NCBI RefSeq assembly: GCF_018383585.1
Contig: NZ_JAHAMK010000007.1
Span: 27,680 to 91,679 of the forward strand
Reading direction: 5' to 3'
DNA length: 64,000 nt
DNA from: Microvirga sp. 3-52
Lineage (GTDB): Bacteria > Pseudomonadota > Alphaproteobacteria > Rhizobiales > Beijerinckiaceae
Below are positions 17,048-28,230 of the stretch, piece by piece; position 1 is the stretch's first letter, and every line of letters starts with the position of its first letter. The position numbers and the translations under genes were made by a program. The notes beneath the pieces were generated by a model that was not told where the DNA came from, did no database searches, and was given only the letters and a program-made list of their open reading frames with translations.

Positions 17048-17668
17048 TCAAGCCTTCGGTGGCACGAGAGCATCATCGATCTCCCGTGCCCGAACGGCCG
17101 CGGGACGCGAACTGATCCGCTGCCAATAGGCCTCGAAGGCCGGCCGCTTCTCCAGCGTGCCGAACATCATGCCCCAGCCGATCTGCGAGCCGACATAGAC
17201 GTCGGCCGCACTGAAGCGGTCGCCTGCAATGTATTCGGACTGGGTGACGGCATAGTCCAGGGCGTCGACCACATTCTCGATGCTGCCGTAGCCGATGGCG
17301 CGCTGCCGGTCGGCCGGGACCTCGAAACCGAAGGCCTTGTTGCTCAGGGCTGCTTCGACCGGGCCGGCTGCAAAGAACATCCAGCGGTAATAGGCGGCCC
17401 TGTCCCCGGTCGGCGGGGCAAGTCTCGCCTCGGGAAAGGTATCGGCCAGATAGGCGCAGACGGCGGCGGCCTCGGTGACGATCTTCCCCTTGTGGAGGAT
17501 TGCCGGCACCTTCCCCATGGGATTGACCGCCAGATAACCGGGGGCTTTCATGTCCGTTCCGAAGGCCAGGATCTCCGTCCGGTAGTCGCAGCCCGTTTCC
17601 TCCAGCATCCAGCGGGCGATACGGCCGCGAGACATGGGATTTGTGAAGAAGATCAGTTCGTCGGTCAT
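17048..17668 (-). CDS. Glutathione S-transferase family protein
   Basis: A 206-residue GST. N-terminal thioredoxin-like domain with the FFTNPMSRGRIARWMLEE start, NPMGKVPAIL cis-Pro region near 48-57 and TEAAAVCAYLAD near 65-76; all-helical C-terminal domain from 90, with SAADVYVGSQI near 160. The active Ser is probably in NPMSRG. Substrate unknown. Convergent with the thioesterase gene, 10 bases apart. Confidence 0.92.
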   Translation of the reverse strand: MTDELIFFTNPMSRGRIARWMLEETGCDYRTEILAFGTDMKAPGYLAVNPMGKVPAILHKGKIVTEAAAVCAYLADTFPEARLAPPTGDRAAYYRWMFFAAGPVEAALSNKAFGFEVPADRQRAIGYGSIENVVDALDYAVTQSEYIAGDRFSAADVYVGSQIGWGMMFGTLEKRPAFEAYWQRISSRPAAVRAREIDDALVPPKA

Positions 17669-17848
17669 CGGGAGCCCCTTGAATCGGCAGAAGAGAACGT
17701 GCCGTCATCCTCGAGCATAGCGGCTATTTCCGAAGAGCCAAGAATCGGTGTGGTATCATGGCACCGTACGTGTGGTAGCAAGACACCACATCCACGCTAA
17801 TGTTTGTTTTATAAGGGTTTTGTGCATCTCAATCATCTGAAAATGATG

Positions 17849-17877
17849 TTGACTTTGATGCCTGATATTACTAAACA
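17849..17877 (+). promoter_or_regulatory. Candidate promoter of the rplM-rpsI operon
   Basis: TTGACT (17849-17854), 17-base spacer, TAAACA (17872-17877), about 80 bases before the rplM start. The -10 is weak. Confidence 0.35.
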
Positions 17878-17956
17878 GCCGTCACTCGCCGTCGCATCTC
17901 GCGGCGGTTTGTCGTTTCAGAACCTGAGCCATTTGGCTCCAACGGGATACAGCGCA

Positions 17957-18421
17957 ATGAAGACTACGACTTCGCTGAAGCCCGCCGATGTCGACAAGAA
18001 GTGGGTTGTGATCGACGCGAAAGGCCTCGTTGTGGGCCGTCTCGCTTCGGTCGTTGCCATGCGCCTGCGTGGCAAGCACAAGGCGAGCTACACGCCCCAC
18101 GTCGACTGCGGCGACAATGTCATCGTCATCAACGCCGACAAGGTGGTGTTCACCGGCCGCAAGCGCGAGCAGAAGGTGTACTACCACCACACTGGTTATC
18201 CAGGCGGCATCAAGGAGCGCACTGCCAAGTTCATTCTCGACGGCCGCTTCCCTGAGCGCGTGGTCGAGAAGGCTGTGGAGCGCATGCTCCCCCGTGGCCC
18301 GCTTTTCCGTCAGATCATGGGCAACCTGCGTGTCTATGGCGGCGCTGAGCATCCGCATACCGCTCAGCAGCCGGAAGTGCTGGATGTCGCGGCCCTCAAC
18401 AGCAAGAATGTGAGAGCATAA
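17957..18421 (+). CDS. rplM: 50S ribosomal protein L13
   Basis: A 154-residue ribosomal protein, standard length. [21 protein letters not shown] near 15-35, [26 protein letters not shown] and [12 protein letters not shown] are typical of L13. The frame stays open upstream, but ATG 17957 gives the family start. Two bases separate it from rpsI, the usual bacterial operon. Confidence 0.98.
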   Translation: MKTTTSLKPADVDKKWVVIDAKGLVVGRLASVVAMRLRGKHKASYTPHVDCGDNVIVINADKVVFTGRKREQKVYYHHTGYPGGIKERTAKFILDGRFPERVVEKAVERMLPRGPLFRQIMGNLRVYGGAEHPHTAQQPEVLDVAALNSKNVRA

Positions 18422-18423
18422 TC

Positions 18424-18900
18424 ATGGCGACCCTCCAGTCTCTCGCCGATCTCGGCACCAACGCCCAGGCCGCCGCTCCGGAAGCTCCGAAGCACGTCCA
18501 GAAGCTCGACTCGCTCGGCCGCGCCTATGCCACCGGCAAGCGCAAGGACGCAGTCGCTCGCGTGTGGATCAAGCCTGGTTCCGGCAAGATCGTGATCAAC
18601 GGCCGTACGGTCGAAGTCTACTTCGCCCGTCCCGTGCTTCGCATGATCCTCGCCCAGCCGCTCCAGATCGCCCAGCGCGAAGGCCAGTACGACATCACCG
18701 TCAACGTTGACGGCGGCGGTCTCTCCGGCCAGGCCGGCGCGGTCCGTCACGGCCTCGCCAAGGCGCTGACCTACTACGAGCCGGAGCTTCGCGGCCCGCT
18801 CAAGAAGGAAGGCTTCCTGACCCGCGACCCGCGTGTCGTCGAGCGCAAGAAGTACGGCAGGAAGAAGGCCCGCCGCAGCTTCCAGTTCTCGAAGCGCTAA
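18424..18900 (+). CDS. rpsI: 30S ribosomal protein S9
   Basis: A 158-residue S9 with the alphaproteobacterial N-terminal extension (about 30 residues) before [21 protein letters not shown]. The conserved end [12 protein letters not shown] places the Arg tail at the ribosomal P site. Second gene of the rplM operon, ended by a strong terminator. Confidence 0.98.
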   Translation: MATLQSLADLGTNAQAAAPEAPKHVQKLDSLGRAYATGKRKDAVARVWIKPGSGKIVINGRTVEVYFARPVLRMILAQPLQIAQREGQYDITVNVDGGGLSGQAGAVRHGLAKALTYYEPELRGPLKKEGFLTRDPRVVERKKYGRKKARRSFQFSKR

Positions 18901-18926
18901 GGCCTCTTCAGGCAGATATTCCGGAA

Positions 18927-18956
18927 AGGGCGGCCCTCGGGCTGCCCTTTTTGTTT
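18927..18956 (+). terminator. Rho-independent terminator of rplM-rpsI
   Basis: AGGGCGGCCC-T-C-GGGCTGCCCT stem with one G-U pair, followed by TTTTTGTTT; 26 bases past rpsI. Confidence 0.88.
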
Positions 18957-19016
18957 CGGGTGTGCCGGAGCCCGTCCCCCCGCCGAAAGGCCCGGGCCGA
19001 GAAGCGGCCGCGCTTG

Positions 19017-19045
19017 TTGACAGGATCGGCCGCCTGTTTCATACA
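19017..19045 (+). promoter_or_regulatory. Promoter of the argC leader
   Basis: Perfect TTGACA (19017-19022), 17-base spacer, CATACA (19040-19045). The expected start of transcription, about 7 bases on, coincides with the A of the leader peptide ATG at 19052, so the leader would be leaderless. Confidence 0.65.
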
Positions 19046-19051
19046 AGCTCC

Positions 19052-19114
19052 ATGAACAACGTCACGCTGATCCTCCGACGCCGATCGAACGCTGCCTTGG
19101 CGCGAGCGCGATAA
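19052..19114 (+). CDS. Arginine-rich leader peptide upstream of argC
   Basis: A 20-codon reading frame MNNVTLILRRR...ARAR with five Arg codons: CGA CGC CGA at codons 9-11, and CGA at 18 and 20, directly before TAA. It sits between a promoter and a terminator hairpin just ahead of argC, the layout of a ribosome-mediated attenuator. There is no Shine-Dalgarno sequence; translation would have to start at the 5' end of the transcript. The run of three Arg codons occupies the place that three Trp codons take in rhizobial trp leaders. Confidence 0.65.
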   Translation: MNNVTLILRRRSNAALARAR

Positions 19115-19162
19115 CGGCTGTCCGAAGCCTGACCGCAAGCCGCGCCGATGCGCGGCTTTTTT
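19097..19162 (+). promoter_or_regulatory. Attenuator: antiterminator and terminator for argC
   Basis: Terminator: AAGCCGCGC (19137-19145) pairs with GCGCGGCTT (19150-19158), 4-base loop, then TTTTG. Competing pairing: TTGGCGCG (19097-19104, inside the leader ORF) with CGCGCCGA (19141-19148), 8 pairs including one G-U. The two exclude each other. A ribosome stalled at codons 9-11 leaves 19097-19104 free (read-through); a ribosome at the stop codon covers it (termination). Confidence 0.7.
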
Positions 19163-19231
19163 GTTTCTGAAACCTTGTGGGGCGCAAGCGTTTCGCCCTA
19201 TCTCCAGCAGCGACGACAGATTGGATCGACC

Positions 19232-20200
19232 ATGACCGCAGCGCTCGACAGATCATCAGGCCTCGGCCAGCAAACCAAAACCGTCTTCATCGACGGGGAG
19301 GCTGGCACGACTGGGCTCGGCATCCGCGAGCGTCTCACGGATGTGTCCGGTGTCGCCATCCGCAGCATCGATCCCGCACGTCGCAAGGATCCGGCGGCAA
19401 AACGCGAGATCCTGGCCGAAGTCGATCTCGTGGTGCTCTGCCTGCACGACGATGCGGCGCGGGAAACCGTGAGCCTTGTCGATGGACTGAGCGGCAGGAA
19501 GCCGAAAGTCCTCGATGCGAGCACGGCACACCGGGTCAGCCCCGGCTGGGTCTATGGCTTCGCCGAACTCGATCCGGGGCAGCGGGAGGCCATCGTCCAC
19601 GCGGACCGGGTGGCTAATCCCGGCTGCTACCCGACCGGCGCGATCGCCCTCATCCGCCCGCTGATCGATGCAGGTCTCATCCCGGCCGATTATCCGGTCA
19701 GCGTGAACGCCGTCAGCGGCTACAGCGGCGGCGGGCGCTCGATGATCGAGGCCTATGAAGCGGGCACGGCCCCGGCCTTCGAGCTCTACGGCCTCGGCTT
19801 CGAGCACAAGCACGTGCCCGAACTGCAGCAATACACCGGCCTGACCCGGCGACCGATCTTCATTCCGTCCGTGGGCAATTTCCGGCAGGGCATGTTGGTG
19901 AGCGTACCGCTTCATCTCGACCTGCTGCCCGGCAGGCCGGGAGCCGAGGATCTCGAGGCGGCGCTTCTGAAGCACTATCAGGGCGGCGGCCTCGTCAGCG
20001 TCGTGCCCACCATCCGGGACGGCAAGAAGATCGAGCGGATCGAGCCGGAGGCCCTGAACGACACCGACCGGCTGGAGCTCTTCGTCTTTCAGCACGACAG
20101 CTACAACCATGCCGTCCTGGTGGCGAGGCTGGACAATCTCGGCAAGGGCGCGTCGGGTGCCGCCGTGCAGAATATTCAGCTCATGCTGGGTCTGATTTAA
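19232..20200 (+). CDS. argC: N-acetyl-gamma-glutamyl-phosphate reductase
   Basis: A 322-residue NADPH-dependent enzyme for the third step of arginine biosynthesis, of the shorter type 2 class. N-terminal [18 protein letters not shown] nucleotide-binding segment, ANPGCYPTG with catalytic Cys132, and [17 protein letters not shown] choose ATG 19232, which matches the family start; the frame is open upstream through the attenuator. The gene has its own promoter and a probable arginine attenuator (19017-19162) rather than relying on the rpsI operon. Confidence 0.95.
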   Translation: MTAALDRSSGLGQQTKTVFIDGEAGTTGLGIRERLTDVSGVAIRSIDPARRKDPAAKREILAEVDLVVLCLHDDAARETVSLVDGLSGRKPKVLDASTAHRVSPGWVYGFAELDPGQREAIVHADRVANPGCYPTGAIALIRPLIDAGLIPADYPVSVNAVSGYSGGGRSMIEAYEAGTAPAFELYGLGFEHKHVPELQQYTGLTRRPIFIPSVGNFRQGMLVSVPLHLDLLPGRPGAEDLEAALLKHYQGGGLVSVVPTIRDGKKIERIEPEALNDTDRLELFVFQHDSYNHAVLVARLDNLGKGASGAAVQNIQLMLGLI

Positions 20201-20243
20201 GACCTGTCAGCCCCATCGCACGAAGTGCGGGAATGACATCTCA

Positions 20244-20333
20244 CGTCATCACCGGCCTTGTGCCGGTGATCCCGATCCTGTGGAGCGCGGCGCCTCACCG
20301 CATCGGGATGGCCGGGTCAAGCCCGGCCTGACG
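20244..20333 (+). repeat. Double-hairpin intergenic repeat, copy 3
   Basis: Full-length copy between argC and the convergent FAH gene. The right hairpin ends GGCCTGACG, lacking the AT of other copies. Confidence 0.88.
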
Positions 20334-20354
20334 TGGGAGTATGTGACCCAGCCG

Positions 20355-21239
20355 TCAGTGCCCCTTCCAGCTCTTGCTGGTATCCACCGCATGTCCCTCG
20401 AAGGCGACGAAGCGTTGACGCTGCTCGCCCAGGCCCTCGATGCCGAGCGACACCACATCCCCGGCCTTGAGGTAGCGCTGTGGCTTCATGCCCATGCCCA
20501 CGCCGGGCGGGGTGCCGGTGGTGATCACGTCGCCGGGCTCCAGGATCATGAAGTGCGAGACGTAGGAGACGATCTGCGCCACGTTGAAGATCATGGTCTT
20601 GGTCGAGCCGTTCTGCACGCGCTCGCCGTTCACGTCGAGCCACATGGAGAGGTTCTGCGGATCGGGGATCTCGTCCCTGGTGACGAGCCACGGGCCGAGC
20701 GGACCGAAGGTCGGGCAGCCCTTGCCCTTGGTCCAGGTGCCGCCGCGCTCCAACTGGTATTCACGTTCGGACACGTCGTTGCACACGCAGTAGCCGGCCA
20801 CGAAGTCGAACGCCTCGTTGGCCCCGACATAGGAGGCTCGCTCGCCGATGACGATGGCGAGTTCCACTTCCCAATCGGTCTTCTGGGACCCGCGCGGGAT
20901 GATCACGTCGTCGTTGGGGCCGACGATGCAGGACGGGGCCTTGTTGAAAACGATCGGTTCCGCCGGAATGGCTGCTCCGGTCTCGGCCGCATGGTCGGCG
21001 TAGTTCAACCCGATGGCGATGAAGTTGCGGACCTGTCCAACACAGGCGCCCAGGCGCTGGCCCGACGGGGCGACCGGAAGGGTGCTCGGATCGGTCTTGC
21101 GGATGCGATCGAGCGTTTCGGACGACAGGGTTGCGCCGGTAATGTCGGCGACGAGCCCCGAGAGGTCGCGAATCTGCCCGCTGGAATCGACAAGTCCCGG
21201 TTTCTCCTGTCCAGCATCCCCAAATCTCACCAGCTTCAT
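20355..21239 (-). CDS. Fumarylacetoacetate hydrolase family protein
   Basis: A 294-residue protein of the FAH superfamily, which includes hydrolases and decarboxylases of aromatic and sugar degradation. N-terminal cap (about 1-70), then catalytic domain with FIAIGLNYADHAAETG, metal ligands in KTDWEVELAIVIG (about 120-135), FGPLGPWLVT and LEPGDVITTGTPPGVGMG. Close to ureidoglycolate lyase-like or 2,4-diketo-3-deoxy-sugar hydrolase members; the precise substrate cannot be read from sequence. Start at ATG 21239. Confidence 0.9.
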   Translation of the reverse strand: MKLVRFGDAGQEKPGLVDSSGQIRDLSGLVADITGATLSSETLDRIRKTDPSTLPVAPSGQRLGACVGQVRNFIAIGLNYADHAAETGAAIPAEPIVFNKAPSCIVGPNDDVIIPRGSQKTDWEVELAIVIGERASYVGANEAFDFVAGYCVCNDVSEREYQLERGGTWTKGKGCPTFGPLGPWLVTRDEIPDPQNLSMWLDVNGERVQNGSTKTMIFNVAQIVSYVSHFMILEPGDVITTGTPPGVGMGMKPQRYLKAGDVVSLGIEGLGEQRQRFVAFEGHAVDTSKSWKGH

Positions 21240-21623
21240 CAAGCGCTCCTCTCGTTAGGGCATGGGCATATCTGGCGCGAATGCGCCCCGCTACAATGCA
21301 CGTTCTAGACGCAAATATGTTGCTGTTGTGCCACGGATGCCCACAAAGTGTTGGACTTCCACTCATCCGTCCGAGGTATCTGAACTCAAGATGAAAGCCG
21401 ACTATACATCTGTTTACATGTGAACCGTCTATCCGTACTTTCACATTTCTCAATGCTAACAAAGTATTGCAAAGTATAAATCGGTAATTACAGGTTGAAT
21501 TTAGAAAATCTTAACGTGTCGTTTGACGCTCATGAAAAGATTGCGGCCAAATTTAAGCATTGGCACATTGCACCTACGGCGGGATTCTCCCGTACAAGAA
21601 AATGCCAAGGGCAGGAAAACTCC
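21240..21623. other. 384-base intergenic region, AT-rich
   Basis: Divergent spacer between the FAH gene and the FadL-type porin. 21300-21500 is markedly AT-rich. I found no clean promoter or small gene. Confidence 0.5.
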
Positions 21624-22958
21624 ATGGGTCTTCTCTCTCGTTCTTTGTCCCTGACTGCGGTCTCCCTGACGGCTCTCATCGCTGCCCAGGGCGGTGCCCA
21701 GGCCGGTGCCTTTGCCGTCCGTGAGCAGAGCGCCACGGCGCAGGGCTACTCCTTCGCCGGTGCCGCATCGGGCTCCGGCTACCTGTCCTCCATGTTCTGG
21801 AACCCGGCCGTCATCACGATGGCGCCGGGCTGGCAGAGCGAGTGGCACGCCTCGCTGATCATTCCGCGGGTCGACATCAACCCGCTGCCGTCCGTTCCCA
21901 CCTTCGCTCTGGGCGGTTCGGGCGACATCGGCCAGGACGCGATCGTTCCGGCAGGATACAGCTCCTACCAGATCAACGACATGTTCTGGGTCGGTCTGTC
22001 GAGCAGCTCGCCCTACGGACTCGTCACGGATCCGCGCCAGAACTGGTCCGGCCAGGTCTATTCGCGCTCGTCCAGGATCTTCTCGCTGAACTTCAACCCG
22101 GTCGTGGGCGTGAAAGTGAACGACTGGTTCTCCTTCGCGGTCGGCCCGTCCCTGCAGTATTTCGACATCACCCTGAAGCGTGCTGTGCCGTTCCCGGGCG
22201 CCCCGCGCGCATCTGCGGTGTTGCCCGGCGCCCCGAGCGCGATCCTCGACGGCGACGATATCGGTTTCGGCTTCACGGCCGGTGTGACGATCACCCCGTT
22301 CGCCGGGACGACCATCGGTGTCGGCTACCGTTCGCAGGTCGAGCACGAGCTCGAAGGCAACCTGTCGGCTCCCTTCGGGTCGATCGGTCCCTTCGCCAGG
22401 GTTCCGATCACCGCGAAACTCAAGACCCCCGATCAGCTCACGATCGGCTTCTCGCAGGTGATCACGCCGGCGATCACGGTTCATGCCGGCTTCGAATGGA
22501 CGAACTGGAGCGTTCTCAAGACGCCTCCCGTCGTTGGCCCCGGCGGCGTGGTGGTCACCGACATTCCGCTCAACTACGACGACGGATTCTTCTACTCGCT
22601 CGGCGCGGATTATCGGCTGAACGATCAGTGGATCCTGCGCGCCGGTGTGGCATACGAGGAATCGCCGATCGACACGGAGATCCGCTCCACCCGCCTGCCT
22701 GACAACGACCGCATCTGGACCTCCATCGGTGCCAGCTATCAGTGGAACGACAGGCTGTCCTTCGACGTGGCCTATACCCATATCTTTGCGAAGGAGACGG
22801 AGATCCGCATCGTCCCGGGGCAGCAGGACTTCCCCAGTGCGGGCTTGCCCTTCGAGGCCGATGTGGACTCGGACGTGGATATCGTCTCGGCGGCGGTTCG
22901 CTACCGTTGGGATGACCCGAAGGTCGCGATCCCGGCTCCGATCGTTCGCAAATACTGA
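21624..22958 (+). CDS. OmpP1/FadL/TodX-type outer-membrane porin
   Basis: A 444-residue outer-membrane protein for uptake of hydrophobic compounds such as fatty acids. Signal peptide MGLLSRSLSLTAVSLTALIAAQGGAQA, mature N-terminus GAFAVREQSATAQGYSFAGAA (the hatch domain start), alternating-residue beta strands to the end (VSAAVRYRWDDPK). AGGAA lies 9 bases before ATG 21624; the frame is open upstream but that part is AT-rich non-coding. Followed by its own terminator. Confidence 0.93.
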   Translation: MGLLSRSLSLTAVSLTALIAAQGGAQAGAFAVREQSATAQGYSFAGAASGSGYLSSMFWNPAVITMAPGWQSEWHASLIIPRVDINPLPSVPTFALGGSGDIGQDAIVPAGYSSYQINDMFWVGLSSSSPYGLVTDPRQNWSGQVYSRSSRIFSLNFNPVVGVKVNDWFSFAVGPSLQYFDITLKRAVPFPGAPRASAVLPGAPSAILDGDDIGFGFTAGVTITPFAGTTIGVGYRSQVEHELEGNLSAPFGSIGPFARVPITAKLKTPDQLTIGFSQVITPAITVHAGFEWTNWSVLKTPPVVGPGGVVVTDIPLNYDDGFFYSLGADYRLNDQWILRAGVAYEESPIDTEIRSTRLPDNDRIWTSIGASYQWNDRLSFDVAYTHIFAKETEIRIVPGQQDFPSAGLPFEADVDSDVDIVSAAVRYRWDDPKVAIPAPIVRKY

Positions 22959-22981
22959 GCGATCAGGAATCAACACGCAGG

Positions 22982-23013
22982 AAGGCCGGCAACTCTGCCG
23001 GCCTTTCTTTTTT
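22982..23013 (+). terminator. Rho-independent terminator of the FadL-type gene
   Basis: AAGGCCGGCA-ACTC-TGCCGGCCTT then TCTTTTTT, 23 bases past the stop codon. Confidence 0.92.
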
Positions 23014-23053
23014 GGGCGCTCTCAGCCCTCACACGTCATGCCCGGCCCATGCC

Positions 23054-23085
23054 GGTGATGACGAAGGGGCGTGCGCCACCCTCGC
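23054..23085. repeat. Double-hairpin repeat, half copy
   Basis: CGTCATGCCCGGCCCATGCCGGTGATGACG: fused outer arms of the repeat with the middle deleted. Confidence 0.6.
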
Positions 23086-23158
23086 CATTTATGATGGGCT
23101 TGATGCCGGTCGTGTCGATTCCGAGGACGGCATCTGTTGAAAGCCTTCCGAGCGGCAT

Positions 23159-24958
23159 TCAGGATTTCGCCAGAACGTAGGTTCCCGGCGCGTCGCAGAG
23201 CGGTTCCAGCTTGCCGCTTCCGGGCTCTCGCGCGGATACCATCCGAGGCGCCTGAGCCTTGATCCATTCGAACCAGTAGGGCCACCAGGAGCCGGACGTC
23301 TCAGTTGCCTGCCTCATCCAATCTTCCAATTCTCCCTCGACGGGACCGCCGGTCCAGAACTGGTATTTCGGCTTGTTGGGAGAATTGACGACACCGGCGA
23401 TGTGTCCGGAGCCGGCAAGCACATAATCGACCGGCCCGCCGAAGGCCTTCGAGCCGACGAACACGGATTGAGCCGGGGCGATGTGATCTTCCTTCGTCGC
23501 CAGGTTGAAGATCGGCACCTTCACCTTCTTCAGATCGAGCTTCACGCCGGCAAGTTCCATCTCGCCCTTGGCGAGCTTGTTCTCGAGGTAGCAGTTGCGC
23601 AGGTAGAAGGCGTGGTTCGCCGCCGGCATGCGGGTCGAGTCCGCATTCCAGTAGAGCAGGTCGAACGGGAAGGGCGACTGGCCTTTCATGTAGACATTGA
23701 CCACGTAGGGCCAGATCAGATCATTGGGCCGCAGCATGTTGAAGGCATTGGCCATGCGCGAGCCTTCGAGATAACCGCGCTTCTTCATGGCGGCCTCGAG
23801 GCTGCGGACCTCCTCTTCGCCGGCGAAGATCTTCAAATCGCCCGCATGGGTGAAATCCACCTGGGCGGTGAAGAAGGTGGCGCTGTCGATCCGCTTGTCG
23901 CGCTTGGCCGCCATGTAGGCGAGGGTGGTGGCCAGCAGCGTTCCGCCGACGCAGTAGCCGATGGCCGTGACCTTCTTCTCGCCCGTTGCCTGCTCGATCG
24001 CATCCAGCGCGGCGAAGATGCCGTCCACCATGTAGTGCTCGAAGCCCTTCTCGGCATGCTGTTCCGCCGGATTGACCCAGGAGATGCAGAAGACGGTCAG
24101 TCCCTGCGAGACCGCCCAGCGGATGAAGCTCTTCTCCGGGTTGAGATCGAGGATGTAGAACTTGTTGATCCAGGGCGGCACGATCAGCAGCGGCCGCTTG
24201 AGCACCTTCGCGGTCGTCGGGGCGTACTGGATCAGCTCGATGAGATCGTTGCGGAAGATCACCTTGCCCGGCGTGGTGGCGATGTTGACGCCGACCTTGA
24301 AGTTGCTCGGGTCGGATTGACGGATCTTCAGCTCGCCCCCGCCGGCTTCGATGTCTTCAGCGAGCATGGTCATGCCGCGCACGAGATTGGCGCCGTTCTC
24401 TCGGAGTGTCTCGCGGATCAGCTCCGGGTTGGTCAGGAGAAAGTTGGAGGGTGAAAGCGCGCTGGAGAGCTGCTTGAGGTAGAACTGAGCTTTATGCCGG
24501 GTCCGCTCGTCGAGACCTTCCGCGTTCTCCACGAGATCCTCCGCCCAGCGGGAGGAGATGAGATAGGCCTGCTTCAGGAAATCGAAGATCGGGTTCTCGG
24601 ACCATTCTGGGTCCTTGAAGCGGTTGTCCTTCGGCTCCGGCTCCGCCACCGGCTCGGCGGGCTCGCCCTGGGCACGTTTCAGGGTTGAGGCCCAGAGGGA
24701 CAGGAACTGGGTTCCGAGGCGGGACTGGGCCTCGAAGCTCCTCTGCGGATCGCTCATCCAGATCTCGGCCACCCGACCGAGCGATTTGACCGCCTCGGAA
24801 GCATCGCCCCCGGCGGGGGGCTGGCCCTCCTGGACCGGCCTGAGGTAGGCCGCCGCCGCCTTGCTCGCTCCCTCGATGAAGCGCGCGGTATTGCGGGAGA
24901 GTTCCTCGAAGTCCGGAACCGGGCTTTGAGTCTTCTCTTCACCGTATGGCTTGTCCAT
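23159..24958 (-). CDS. phaC: Class I poly(3-hydroxyalkanoate) synthase
   Basis: A 599-residue polymerase that makes polyhydroxybutyrate-type storage granules from hydroxyacyl-CoA. PhaC N-terminal domain about 80-260, then the alpha/beta hydrolase fold with lipase-like box GYCVGG, nucleophile Cys336; catalytic Asp expected in [12 protein letters not shown] and His in [10 protein letters not shown]. Length fits class I single-subunit enzymes. ATG 24958 follows GAGGGAGA; a start at 25012 is less likely. phaA, phaB and phasins are not nearby. Confidence 0.96.
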   Translation of the reverse strand: MDKPYGEEKTQSPVPDFEELSRNTARFIEGASKAAAAYLRPVQEGQPPAGGDASEAVKSLGRVAEIWMSDPQRSFEAQSRLGTQFLSLWASTLKRAQGEPAEPVAEPEPKDNRFKDPEWSENPIFDFLKQAYLISSRWAEDLVENAEGLDERTRHKAQFYLKQLSSALSPSNFLLTNPELIRETLRENGANLVRGMTMLAEDIEAGGGELKIRQSDPSNFKVGVNIATTPGKVIFRNDLIELIQYAPTTAKVLKRPLLIVPPWINKFYILDLNPEKSFIRWAVSQGLTVFCISWVNPAEQHAEKGFEHYMVDGIFAALDAIEQATGEKKVTAIGYCVGGTLLATTLAYMAAKRDKRIDSATFFTAQVDFTHAGDLKIFAGEEEVRSLEAAMKKRGYLEGSRMANAFNMLRPNDLIWPYVVNVYMKGQSPFPFDLLYWNADSTRMPAANHAFYLRNCYLENKLAKGEMELAGVKLDLKKVKVPIFNLATKEDHIAPAQSVFVGSKAFGGPVDYVLAGSGHIAGVVNSPNKPKYQFWTGGPVEGELEDWMRQATETSGSWWPYWFEWIKAQAPRMVSAREPGSGKLEPLCDAPGTYVLAKS

Positions 24959-25069
24959 AAGGCGATCTCCCTCTATCGCAGCAGCATTGCTCGCAAGCCG
25001 CATTTCCGACATCTTAGCGTTCGAGCTGTCTGATATGCCAGAGTCATGTTGCAGGTCTTAGGTATCACA

Positions 25070-25483
25070 ATGCGTACGAAGCCTCTTTCGATCCGCCGCA
25101 TCTCGGTCGTTGGCCTGACGATGCTCGCCGCTGCCGGCGTTTCCGGCTGCAATGGCAGCTTCAATCCCGTCCGGGATGTGGCAACGGCCGTGGGGGCCGG
25201 GCCGGAGGTGGCCGCGACTCCGGACTTCGTCGCCCGCTCCCGTCCCGCCAATCTGGAATACATGCCGATCGGAACGCCGACGGTAGAACGCCCGACGCCG
25301 GCGCGCACGGCGGACGAGATCAAGGCGGCCGAGGCGGAGCTCGATGCCCTGCGCTCCCGGAACGAGGCTGCGGGAGCGGCGGCTGCGGAGCTCGGTAAGA
25401 CGCCGCCGCCGGAGCCGGTCAGGCTTCCTGCCAACACGTCGCAGCAGCCGCGCCAGAAGACGAATTCCAAGAGAACGCCTTAG
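25070..25483 (+). CDS. Putative lipoprotein
   Basis: A 137-residue protein with lipobox AAAGVSGC, so likely lipidated at Cys near residue 28 after signal-peptidase II cleavage. The remainder is Pro/Ala-rich with an acidic helix (ADEIKAAEAELDALRSRNEAAG) and a basic tail. No known domain. It precedes the aminotransferase by 43 bases and may share its transcript. Confidence 0.75.
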   Translation: MRTKPLSIRRISVVGLTMLAAAGVSGCNGSFNPVRDVATAVGAGPEVAATPDFVARSRPANLEYMPIGTPTVERPTPARTADEIKAAEAELDALRSRNEAAGAAAAELGKTPPPEPVRLPANTSQQPRQKTNSKRTP

Positions 25484-25526
25484 AACCTATACCGGAATCA
25501 TGTGATTCCGCTCGAGGACGAGACCT

Positions 25527-26747
25527 ATGCCTGATTTTTACCGGATTAAGCGCCTCCCTCCTTATGTCTTCGAGCAGGTCAACCGCATCAAGGCCGCCGC
25601 CCGTGCCAATGGAGCGGACATCATTGACCTCGGGATGGGCAATCCGGACCTTCAGGCCCCCCAGCACGTCATCGACAAGCTCGTCGAGACCGTCGGCAAG
25701 CCGCGCACGGACCGCTATTCGGCTTCCAAGGGGATCGGTGGCCTGCGCCGGGCCCAGGCCGGATACTACGAGCGCCGCTTCGGCGTGAAGCTCAACCCCG
25801 ATACGCAGGTGGTGGCGACGCTCGGCTCCAAGGAAGGCTTCGCCAACATGGCCCAGGCGATCACCGAGCCGGGCGACGTGATTCTGGTGCCGAACCCGAG
25901 CTACCCGATCCACGCCTTCGGCTTCCTGATGGCGGGCGGCGTCATCCGCTCGGTTCCGGCCGAGCCGACCCCTGAGTTCTTCGTCGCGGCCGAGCGCGCC
26001 GTCGCCCATTCCATTCCGAAGCCGGTGGCACTCGTCGTCTGCTATCCGTCGAACCCGACCGCCTATGTGGCTTCCCTCGACTTCTACCGGGATCTCGTGG
26101 CCTTCGCGAAGAAGCATGAGCTGATCCTGCTGTCGGATCTGGCCTATTCGGAAGTCTATTTCGACGAATCGAACCCGCCGCCGTCCATCCTTCAGGTGCC
26201 GGGCGCCATCGACGTGGCGGTGGAATTCACCTCCATGTCCAAGACCTTCTCCATGGCCGGCTGGCGCATCGGCTTCGCGGTCGGCAACGAGCGCCTGCTG
26301 GCGGCTCTGGCCCGGGTGAAGTCCTATCTGGATTACGGCGCCTTCACGCCGGTCCAGGTCGCCGCCACCGCCGCCCTCAATGGCCCGGACGAGTGCATCC
26401 GTGAGATGCGCGCCACCTATAAGCGCCGCCGCGACGTGATGGTCGATTCCTTCGCCAAGGCCGGCTGGACCGTGCCCGTACCCACCGCCTCCATGTTCGC
26501 CTGGGTCCAGATCCCGGAGAAGTTCCGCTCCATGGGCAGCCTCGAATTCTCGAAGCTTCTGGTGGAGAAGGCCGACGTAGCAGTTGCCCCCGGCATCGGC
26601 TTCGGCGAGCACGGCGACGACTATGTCCGCATCGCGCTTGTGGAAAACGAGCAGCGCATCCGCCAGGCCGCGCGCAACATCCGCAAGTTCTTCGACAATG
26701 CGGATCAGACGCTCCACAATGTGGTCCCGATGGTGCGCCGGGTCTGA
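25527..26747 (+). CDS. PLP aminotransferase, LL-DAP/alanine type
   Basis: A 406-residue class I/II aminotransferase. IDLGMGNPDLQAP near the start, CYPSNPTAYVA, and PLP lysine K239 in SMSKTFSMAGWRIGFAVGN. The sequence type is annotated either as LL-diaminopimelate aminotransferase or as AlaC-like glutamate-pyruvate aminotransferase; alphaproteobacteria normally use the succinylase lysine route, so the alanine-forming role is more likely. It precedes homoserine dehydrogenase, a pairing conserved in Rhizobiales. Confidence 0.9.
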   Translation: MPDFYRIKRLPPYVFEQVNRIKAAARANGADIIDLGMGNPDLQAPQHVIDKLVETVGKPRTDRYSASKGIGGLRRAQAGYYERRFGVKLNPDTQVVATLGSKEGFANMAQAITEPGDVILVPNPSYPIHAFGFLMAGGVIRSVPAEPTPEFFVAAERAVAHSIPKPVALVVCYPSNPTAYVASLDFYRDLVAFAKKHELILLSDLAYSEVYFDESNPPPSILQVPGAIDVAVEFTSMSKTFSMAGWRIGFAVGNERLLAALARVKSYLDYGAFTPVQVAATAALNGPDECIREMRATYKRRRDVMVDSFAKAGWTVPVPTASMFAWVQIPEKFRSMGSLEFSKLLVEKADVAVAPGIGFGEHGDDYVRIALVENEQRIRQAARNIRKFFDNADQTLHNVVPMVRRV

Positions 26748-26850
26748 CCTCCTCGGCGGGAAGGGCGCCTCATCGGAATTTCGCGTCCGCATGGACAGGA
26801 CACCTTGGCGGTCGTAAAAGCAGCCCGAGATTTTCAAGGAGCTGTTGTTC

Positions 26851-28173
<1,323 letters not shown>

Positions 28174-28230
28174 ACCCACGACCGGGCCTCTCGGGGCCCC
28201 ACACGATCGCAAGAGGGAGACGACACGTCC

